Below the pieces are notes generated by a model, which saw only the letters and a list, made by a program, of their open reading frames with translations, did no database searches and was not told the DNA's origin. Below, piece after piece: positions 46,801 through 54,241 of a stretch of 54,241 nt of DNA (positions within the stretch are counted from its first letter, which is position 1; the number at the start of each line of letters is the position of its first letter). Origin of the DNA: Halocafeteria seosinensis (lineage: Eukaryota; Sar; Bigyra; Bicosoecida). Made by a program: the position numbers and the translations under genes. Location: NCBI GenBank assembly GCA_001687465.1, contig LVLI01000252.1, forward strand, positions 1 through 54,241, in the 5' to 3' direction.

Positions 46801-49800
46801 GGTCTCTGATGCGGTTCTGGTCACTGTTGCGCTCGGAGTTCTGGTAGAGGATTCTGTAGCTGTACCAGTGGCGCTCACGCTGCCAGTGGCACTGCTAGTC
46901 ACTGAAGTCGTTGGCGTTTCGGATCTTGTCCGACTGGGTGTATTCGAACTGGTTGCGGTAGCCGTAACGGATGGTGTTGCCGTTCCCGTACGGCTGGGGG
47001 TCGTGCTTGGAGTAGCCGTCTTGCTGCTTGAAGGACTGCGAGTTTGAGTCGCCGTCTCAGAGGAGGATGCCGAAGAAGTCGCTGTACCGGTATTCGAGCT
47101 GGTTGAGGTAGAGGTAACGGAAGGTGTCACTGTCCTGGTAGTCGAGCTGGTGGCGGTAGAAGAAACCGAAGATGTTGCTGTACCGGTATGCGAACGGGTT
47201 GGGGTAGCCGTAACGGAGGGTGACGCCGTTTTCGTATGGCTGGACGTCGTACTTGGAGTGGCCGTTTCGCTGCTTGACGGAGTACGAGTATGGGTCGCAG
47301 TCACAGAGGATGATGTCGAAGGTGTTGTTGTACCCGTAATCGAACTGGTAGACGTAGAGGTAACGGAAGGACTGCGAGTATGGGTCGCAGTCGCAGAGGA
47401 CGATGTCGAAGGTGTCGCTGTACCAGTATTCGAACTGGTAGACGTCGACGTAACGGAAGGACTGTGGGTGTGGGTCGCAGTTTCAGAGGAAGATGGCGAA
47501 GGGGTTGCTGTGCCAGTATTCGAACTGGTTGGCGTAGCTGTAACCGAAGGTGTTGCCGTTCCCGTAGGGCTGCTGGTTGGGGAGACACTAGAAGTTACAG
47601 AGGGAGTACCAGATGTAGAAGGAGTACCCGTCATCGACGGAGACGGAGATGGCAATGGCTCTGGGTCATCTTCTCGCAAGAGATCAAACGTAGAACTGGG
47701 GCTGGGGGTAGGATTCGATGACGGAGACGCAGAGGGTTCGGAGGGCAACGTCGAATCTAAACACTCTTCAATAAGGGAATCTAGGGCAGACGAAACGGCG
47801 CCTGTATCATCGACAAGACACACCTCCAGGACGCAGGTCTCGTAATGTGATTGTATATCAACGCCACTCTCATTGCAAAACTGAGCGAAATCACTTTTCA
47901 ATAGGTGTTTCGCACATTTAGATTCGGCTTCACTTCTATCCACTTCCTTATCATCATCGAACTCGCAATCGTAATTGGGATCTGGGAGGCTACTCGGATT
48001 CGGAGAATCTCCAAAACTATCATCATCGTCATCATCTTCGTCATCATCATCATCATCGTCGTCATCATCGTCATCATCATCGTCGCCTCCCGGAGTAACA
48101 TCTTCTATATCCTCACCCGGATTTGTTTCATCAGGATCTGGCTCTTCCTCATAATCAACACCCCCTTTGCACACTAATGCATCTTCTGCATCATCCCCAC
48201 TCCCTTGCAAACAGCTTCCTGTATCCGTGTACCCAATGGACGATCTTGCGGGAATAACAGCGCTTCCATTAAGAAAAAGGTTCTCACCCGACGGTACTAA
48301 CCAAGTCATTGCGAAATCGTGTCTGGAACGGTCTTTCCCGCTGGTGCGCCCGCCATACGACTGCCCATCACTCCCGATGAAATTACGGTCCTTGTCTCCA
48401 TTCCACAATCCGCAAAGTCCATTAATACGGTCACGAAATCTACCACCCACGACGACAGACAAGTCGAGGTAGTGAAATCCCCGCCACGAACTCACCTTCA
48501 CCTCAACTTCACTGCCGTCAGGAAGTGAGAAGCGATATTTCGGTGATCCAGAACCAGCACCTATGCGGTGAATCTTCAGTCCCGTACTCCCGTCAGGCCA
48601 GTGCTGAAACGTTAAGGGATTATTACGCTTTCGATGATCTACATGGAGCCCAACGACTTGAGAGCGGTATTTAACAAGTACAGCCTGATTACAAGATACC
48701 GTAAAGCACTGTATCTGCCGAGACTGGACAACAAATTCTCCATCGCATGAACGGGCAACGTAGTAATCTCCTACACCGAAAAAATCATATTTCACTGTAT
48801 CAAACGTTACCATGTGCGGATCTCCCCAACTACGACAATGAGCCCTTCCTCGTGTTCCATGGTTCATTGTCACAAACACTTGTTTTTGTACACGCCTAGA
48901 ATCAACCACTTCATCAAAATCCAGCGTATGCTGACTAAAATTACCGGCAGAAACAACAGTCTTCCACTTGTTCACTCCGCCATAGTTAAGCGCCGTCAAG
49001 CGAATATCATGCATAGACGATCCGGACGAGTACGGATTGGCCTTAGGAACTAGGGTCAAAGATTGCCATTGATCCCAGTTGTTTTTATTGAATATCAATT
49101 CACATTTTGACACGGTAAAGAATGAAGATGCGGCTTCACTGTCAACAATAACTGACACATTTCCGGAGTGCTCAGGACGGCTAGAAAGGCGGATTTTCAC
49201 ATCGGACGCATTTTGATTATCAAGCATTACTTCGTTACCAGCGTTTTCCGTAGAAATCTCAATATCAGGGTTGCACCTTTCCCACTCTCGGAGATGAGGG
49301 CATCCGCGTGAGCCACTTTGAATGGTACGATGACGAATACGTAAAGTCCCTCCAATGTCAGAAGCATTTACGGCATCAAACAGATCCTCAGCGAGTACAC
49401 ATGAAGACCATTCTGACCACTCACTCACAACGCAATCCCTTGTTGCACTCTCTCCAAATAACAATGCATGATACATTTCATCATACAGCTTTCTGGTCTC
49501 CAAATCACTCAAGGGACGACCGTACAATCGGACATCATGCACTTGGGCGCACATTCGATTGGATCCAGTATGAGATGATGCCCCAATGAACAGAGGTGCA
49601 TTAAGAGCAGCGATTTGTCCAGGGTGTGGTATTTTTCTCTTGACACAATTTCCATCGACGTACCAAAAGAGCTTCCGTGAACCAGGCTCATATTTTACCA
49701 CTGCGTGATGCCACTCCTCAAGTGAAGCGCTTGCGACAAAGGATCGAGAGCTAGAACCACTATTCAGCTGAACTCGGGAGGCAACATTGTTCCCTTCGAA

Positions 49801-51898
49801 ATCTTCGGAGCCGTGGATTTCCACAGAACCTGCACCACTTCTTCGTGCATTGCCGTTCCCAACGATGGTCTGGTCCAATGCTCCCGAGAGTCGACGGTAG
49901 AAGATTGACAAGGTGAATCCAGCGGTCCAATTGTATTTGCGTAAACCTGGAATCTCAATGTGTCCATCCCAACATGCCTCCATAACTGGAAGGTGATAGG
50001 AATCGTCAGCGAAACCAAACCGCACATCGCCAACTACAACACCGTCGTTGCCACTACCCGATAAGTCGGGAAAATGATCAAGACCACCTTCATGAGGAGC
50101 TTGAAGCCACAATGGAAGATTAGTAGACAAGTTATGAGGCCGGAGAAATTCCTCGTCTGCTTCGAAGAAAGCAATGCCGTGGTCACCATTGCTGTAGAAA
50201 AGGCCATCATGTCCGTGACCACTGATATCCAAAAGCCCTATGACTTGTTTGGAGGAACGGACGTCACCACACCTCGTAGCACTGGGCAGACCACTCAACT
50301 CCGACCTCGTTATGTTCCGGTCGTAATACCCTAGTACTAGGGATGAGAATACATCTGGATGATCATTTCCGAGTTGTGTAGGAAGAGATTGTAACAAACG
50401 ACGATCCGAAAGTTCAAGAACCCGGTTCCAAACATACACTGACGACACATACCCCTGGAACGAGAAGCGATCATCGAGGTGGTTCCCACAATCATACGAA
50501 TCCAATTGTGCTAGAGCCGCCAAGCGAGGCATTTGTCCCACCATCAAACATGCGTTTCCCGAACGCTCTTTGATCTGTTTTGGAACCGTCCGATGTAGGA
50601 GTGTGTTCCCGTCAACCTGGATTCTCAACACAGCCGTTTCATCCTCGTTATCGTTTTCCCAAGATACGAATATCATGTGCCATCGCCCATCGTTTATCTC
50701 AAAATTTCCTGGGAAACGCTGACCACGAAGGAACACATCTACAGTGTTTATCTCGGAGAGAAACACTGTCATTTCATTGGCGGCCGTGTTTTCCGAGGTA
50801 AATGAAAGAAGAGCCTGGCTCTTCGTGTTGGTCGTTCTTACCCAACAGGATACAGACAAACCGCTCTCATGGAAATCGAAGCTATGGGGGATCTGACTTT
50901 GGATACGATTGCCGGTCGCAGGCCCATGCAAGAATATCCGAGGAAGGTTTCTGTCAACATGGCACACCCAACGCGAGTCCAAAAGGGTGCGTTTATTCGG
51001 CACCAGCATATTGTTGCCCTCTTCCTCGTCTGCATCTTCATCCTCGTCTTCATCTTCATCCTCGTCTTCATCTTCATCTTCATCTTCGTCTTCACCTTCA
51101 CTCTCGTCTTCATCTTCATCCTCATCTTCATCTTCGTCCTCCTCATCGTCATCCTCAGAGGTTTCAACTTCCCACTCAAGCTTCAATCGACTATCGCCCC
51201 ACCATTCGTAGTAGAGGATCTGCATCGACAGGCCATTGGATAGCTTGTCATTTGTAATGCTATTGCAAGCTGTCGATAACTGCTCAATATGCACGTACCT
51301 CAAAGAAATGTTTCCCTTCGTCCAAAGGGATGTTCGTTGATTTTGTTCTCGATGCATGCTGCCCATCATTGTCAATCGCCTGCAATTAAAGGCGATATTG
51401 AAACACTATTTTCAAAATCAAGCAACTTAAGCTATCTCCTTTGTTTTTACTTACAAGCTGGCCGTCGATGTATAGTTTGGAACCGTCGTCTGAAGTTAAG
51501 TATAGTTTGTACTGTCCGGTTTTCGGTACGTTCACGCTACCTTGGAATCGCGCGAAGAAGTACTCATGCGCTCGAGTTCCATCGGAAATGATAGGACCTT
51601 CTGGCCAAGCTTCACCGTCAGACGTTTGGATGTCCAGTTGATCCCAGACAAAAGTGCTTCGAGTGTCTTCGAGAATCTGCTCCTGCACGGATTCCACTTT
51701 CGTGCCATCTTCCACCTCGTCTTTGTTGATTTTGAAGGCTTCTCCTTTCCATCCCTCCGCACATGCGTCGGCAAATTCGGAGAGACAAAAAGCCCAACAT
51801 AGACTTATACATAGTGTAAAGAGACCTTGATGCGGAGATATCAGCGCTCGCAAACCGGGAACCTGCGCCGGGAGCAACAGTAGACGAATACGAAGCAT
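40843..51898 (-). CDS. Giant modular cell-surface protein: PA14, LamG x2, TSP1-like, VWD, Ser/Thr stalk, EGF-like, choice-of-anchor A, TM
   Basis: Exons 51898-51455, 51379-51299 and 51219-40843 join in phase 0 into about 3,633 residues. A signal-anchor-like N-terminus is followed by a PA14 domain (FARFQGSVNVPKTGQYKLYL, IDNDGQ, LYYEWWG) that spans all three exons. Then come an Asp/Glu tract (195-245); two LamG/concanavalin-like domains (about 265-440 and 555-770; SGLSVSCWV, DGRWHMIFV, EEWHHAVVKY); a TSP1-like SEWSEWSSC; a VWD domain (about 960-1155; CRSWGDPHMVTFDTVKYDFFG, GLCGLWNGD); a poly-Asp tract; a stalk of about 1,000 Ser/Thr/Pro-rich residues (1340-2355); EGF-like CSGNGICTCSGCVC; a choice-of-anchor A domain (about 2585-2930; AYVLGNW, SDVEGLTAMEGDVV, GTVLAPNAHV); about six more EGF-like repeats; one TM helix (VVGIVIGTIVGGVVLVT); and a basic tail. 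Likely a type I adhesin. Base N at 41014 makes one residue in or next to the TM ambiguous. Confidence 0.93.
44680..47720 (-). repeat. Coding Ser/Thr/Pro-rich tandem repeat stalk
   Basis: About 3 kb inside the giant gene encodes degenerate copies of units such as SVTATPTSSNTGTATPS and TPSVTSTSTSSNTGTATPS. The underlying DNA repeats are clearest at 47000-47560. A long plus-strand frame here is only the antisense of this repeat. Confidence 0.9.
48015..48087 (-). repeat. Coding (GAT/GAC)n poly-Asp tract
   Basis: A near-pure trinucleotide repeat encodes about 22 aspartates (one Glu) C-terminal to the VWD domain. A second, mixed Asp/Glu simple repeat lies at 51020-51150, just after PA14. Both are prone to length change. 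Confidence 0.9.
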
Positions 51899-53372
51899 AA
51901 GGAGCTCACAATCCTATAGATTCAAGCCAGGTAGATACAATACCATTTCATAACATACCATACTTGTTCTCCGGGCAGAAGAATGCCTAAAACGTGGTAA
52001 AAATCCAGGGACAAGAACCCCGGATGGCTTACGTCGCAGCGAGCCGAGCGCGGGAAAATGTCCTTTCCGTAGTATTTCCTACAAGCCCCCTGAATGGATG
52101 GATGGGTGCCGCCCAACACTGTAGAGGTTACGCGCAATTTGCAACACAGAGAGACACAGGCAGACCTGAGAATCAATGCTGTAACACTTGTGATTTGGGC
52201 AGGCCAATTTCGTAGCCGCCCCGAAAAAGAGCCGTTGCGGCCTGCACCGGTTGCTGGAGTCTCTTGGGACCCCTCACAATTCCCCGCTGCGGTTCAACTT
52301 GCTATTCCCACTGTTGGAACAGCGATTCGTTTATGTAGGCCACATTCAGCATTTATTACTGGAAAGAACTAGCGATCCATCGCTAGTTGTTCGGAGGATT
52401 CAGTAGGCTTATCGCTATTGCCGAGGTGCGAGGGGTATACATACACCTTCCAACTGCACCGTTCATTCCCCATCCAATGCGCGACAAGAGGAAAGAACGT
52501 CTTAGATTACGGGCATATCCCAATGTAAGGTGTGCCGCAGAATAAGTTGGACCACTATGCTCCTGTCTCTCGCTGGTTGAAGCCCATACTCAGTCCACGT
52601 GTGTGGAAGCCAAACCCACCAACTTCGCGTGGCGTCCGTCGGCTTAGAGACTAAGAATTGAGAAAGCCCGGCAAAATGTGCCATGATTTTGATGAGTTAG
52701 GCTACCTCTGCGCCAGTAGAAGTCCAGCCTACGCAAGTCTCGATTCACTCTCCAACTTCCAGTACAATGCTGTTGTACCACTTGAGCCATTCAAGTTGAG
52801 TCCATTCCCACTCTTGATATACGGGAACCTACGAGGCCTCCAGTACAAGCACCGGCATACAGTCTACTGATCTACTTGAACAAGTCGTTCCTTGTCTTGC
52901 CATGTGCACCATCATGATTCCTCATTAAGTACCGGTATAATACCCTGGTTGTATATGCAACGCTTCTGTACAGTATGCATGGCTTAGTCCCCAAGAAATG
53001 CTGAACAGAGTTAAGCATGTTTCTCCCTGTTTCTCGAGGCTTACCATTGATGCTGCCAAAGGGGGGTAAACTACACAAGCAGATAGGTATTTTCTTGCAG
53101 GGTTGGTCAAGCTTCAAGCTTTAGTCCGTGGAATTCCACCGAATTCAAATACTGTAGAGGGTAGTCTCTTCTCCCACAGTGTGTATACGCTAGTACATGC
53201 ACTATCTGAGCACAATTCTGGTAGTATTCGGTCTCAACGTCTAGTACGTACGTTCATGAACGCAATACATCATATTATCATCTCCATGCATTAATAATAA
53301 TGGGAAAAAGGAATCGATCCCACCAACGTTGTAGTGCGATCCTGCGACCGAGAATTGTTGCTTGATTGCTTC
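51899..53372. other. 1.5-kb intergenic region upstream of the giant gene
   Basis: It lies between two divergent genes. I see no supported exon; all open frames are below 100 codons and featureless. It presumably contains both promoters. Confidence 0.5.
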
Positions 53373-53957
53373 ATGACCGCCAAGCATGCCACAATAATGA
53401 ATGATAAGAACTATACTGTAGACAATACTAATGATGTTGCTACTACTGGTGACAACACCAGCAGTAGCATGAGGTCCTTCACGGCCACTGAGGATAGCGA
53501 TGGGGGAGGAAGTGGGTCCAATACGCACTCCAAAGCTACTTTTTCATCGCATGGGGCTGCTCAGATCGATATGGGTGAGATTCAGCACGAATTAAAGACG
53601 GCTGTGTCGAAGGAGGAGGAGTACAGAGCCGTGGATGACATGAAAAAGCGAGCGATTCACACCGCTGAGAGCTACGAGGACTTCAAAAACAAAGTTGCAT
53701 GCGCTACAATGAAGCCTGTTTCGCGCAAAGAGATGGAAGGACTCCATAATATGACCCCCCGAGATAGGCAGTCGCTCAACTCAGCCATTGCCGGGAACTG
53801 GAAACATGCCGTTGAAAATGACTTCACGCGACGCCGGTACCAATACAGCACCACGAGTGGTGGAAGTGGAGGGGGAAGTGAGGAAGCACAGGCCGAAAAC
53901 ACCACGACTGCATCGTCTCAACCACCAAAGCAAAAGCGAATTGGACGAAAAAGATGA
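53373..53957 (+). CDS. DNAAF19: DNAAF19/CCDC103-like dynein attachment factor
   Basis: A frame of 194 residues from the ATG at 53373; a second ATG (MNDKN) lies eight codons later and is equally possible. Residues about 65-125 match the N-terminal dynein-attachment-factor domain: IQHELKTAVSKEEEYRAVDD, then KKRAIHTAESYEDFKNKV, then ATMKPVSRKEM, with the charge and spacing seen in CCDC103. In animals that protein helps attach dynein arms to ciliary doublets. A Ser/Gly-rich tail ends in a basic run (KQKRIGRKR). The C-terminal RPAP3-type domain of animal CCDC103 is missing, so this is a short form. It implies an organism with motile flagella. Confidence 0.6.
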   Translation: MTAKHATIMNDKNYTVDNTNDVATTGDNTSSSMRSFTATEDSDGGGSGSNTHSKATFSSHGAAQIDMGEIQHELKTAVSKEEEYRAVDDMKKRAIHTAESYEDFKNKVACATMKPVSRKEMEGLHNMTPRDRQSLNSAIAGNWKHAVENDFTRRRYQYSTTSGGSGGGSEEAQAENTTTASSQPPKQKRIGRKR

Positions 53958-54241
53958 GCGCTGCGCTACTTCTTCTTTTGTGGAATTGTGTGTTATTCTT
54001 ACGACGACAAAGATCAGGATGAAGATGGCGTTTGCCACAAACATGTCCATCGGTTGGGATCTTGAGGATGGGGAATATACCATGCCGTTTGGGAATTATT
54101 TGGCTGCATGCGATGCGAGAAAGCAAGCGGAAAGTCGAACGATACTTTACGCTTGCAGTTGAAACGGCTGCCAAAGCTCTGTATGTGAAAATAGCATTGA
54201 TGACGTTCTCTCCATTTGAGGAAATTCTTGGGAGATAGCAT
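53958..54241. other. Right edge, possible start of another gene
   Basis: Two short plus-strand frames overlap here: one from an ATG at 54019 reads MKMAFATNMSIGWDLEDG and stops at 54162, the other ends at 54238. Neither can be judged within the window. Confidence 0.3.

Noticed and set aside
45173-47845. Long plus-strand ORFs rich in Val/Leu/Glu (45173-45691, 46052-46783, 47150-47845)
   Set aside because: They are the antisense of the Ser/Thr/Pro repeat of the giant minus-strand gene; a repetitive frame without stops on one strand is also open on the other.
51220-51298. Ultrashort (19-25 nt) intron in the PA14 region of the giant gene
   Set aside because: A 79-nt intron from GAG|GTACGT to GATGCAG restores the expected PA14 ending (FFE-ILYYEWWG) exactly.
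1-54241. CRISPR arrays, operons, Shine-Dalgarno sites, prophage or insertion sequences
   Set aside because: The window is clearly spliced eukaryotic nuclear DNA, and no regularly spaced repeats or prokaryotic mobile-element features were seen.

Overview
The window is nuclear DNA from a eukaryote, very probably a protist or microalga. Multi-exon genes with GT-AG introns, mostly 45 to 90 nt long, sit on both strands, there are no operons, and the proteins are large and modular. Three clues narrow the lineage. A DNAAF19/CCDC103-like dynein-arm assembly factor implies a flagellate. A GPC1-type glycerophosphocholine acyltransferase excludes few groups. Long Ser/Thr/Pro stalks with GLUG, choice-of-anchor A, PPC and VWD modules recall the surface proteins of algae such as stramenopiles. 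I would not name a clade from sequence alone.

Layout. 1-1672: two head-to-head genes for secreted proteins of unknown function. 2425-3979 (-): GLUG-repeat protein with a Ser/Thr-rich tail. 4000-5300: intergenic DNA with palindromic elements and a short telomere-like motif. 5308-6910 (-): a frameshifted, unrecognised ORF. 7010-15079 (-): a 2,689-residue secreted protein with fibronectin-III-like repeats and a PPC domain. About 16640-17940 (-): a decayed partial copy of that gene with an internal inversion. 18480-20215 (-): GPC1 homologue. 20858-22483 (-): Cid1/Trf4-like nucleotidyltransferase with altered catalytic residues. 23062-28137 (-): two tandem membrane-anchored purple acid phosphatases. 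30786-35515 (+): secreted leucine-rich-repeat protein with one repeat per exon. 36858-37883 (+): bZIP-like protein. 38446-39348 (-): unknown protein. 40843-51898 (-): a 3,633-residue single-pass surface protein (PA14, LamG, TSP1-like, VWD, Ser/Thr stalk, EGF, choice-of-anchor A, TM). 53373-53957 (+): DNAAF19-like protein.

No single pathway links the genes. The common theme is the cell surface and exterior: of the intact or near-intact genes, most encode secreted or membrane-anchored products, several of them adhesin-like. The strongest observations are the LRR gene built from about 29 interchangeable phase-2 exons, the two giant mosaic proteins, the inverted segment inside the duplicate of the fibronectin-like gene, and the nucleotidyltransferase whose SDID and DISF motifs read SHVD and EISF.

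Gene models were built by eye from splice consensus, phase and family motifs. Exon edges I regard as uncertain are flagged.
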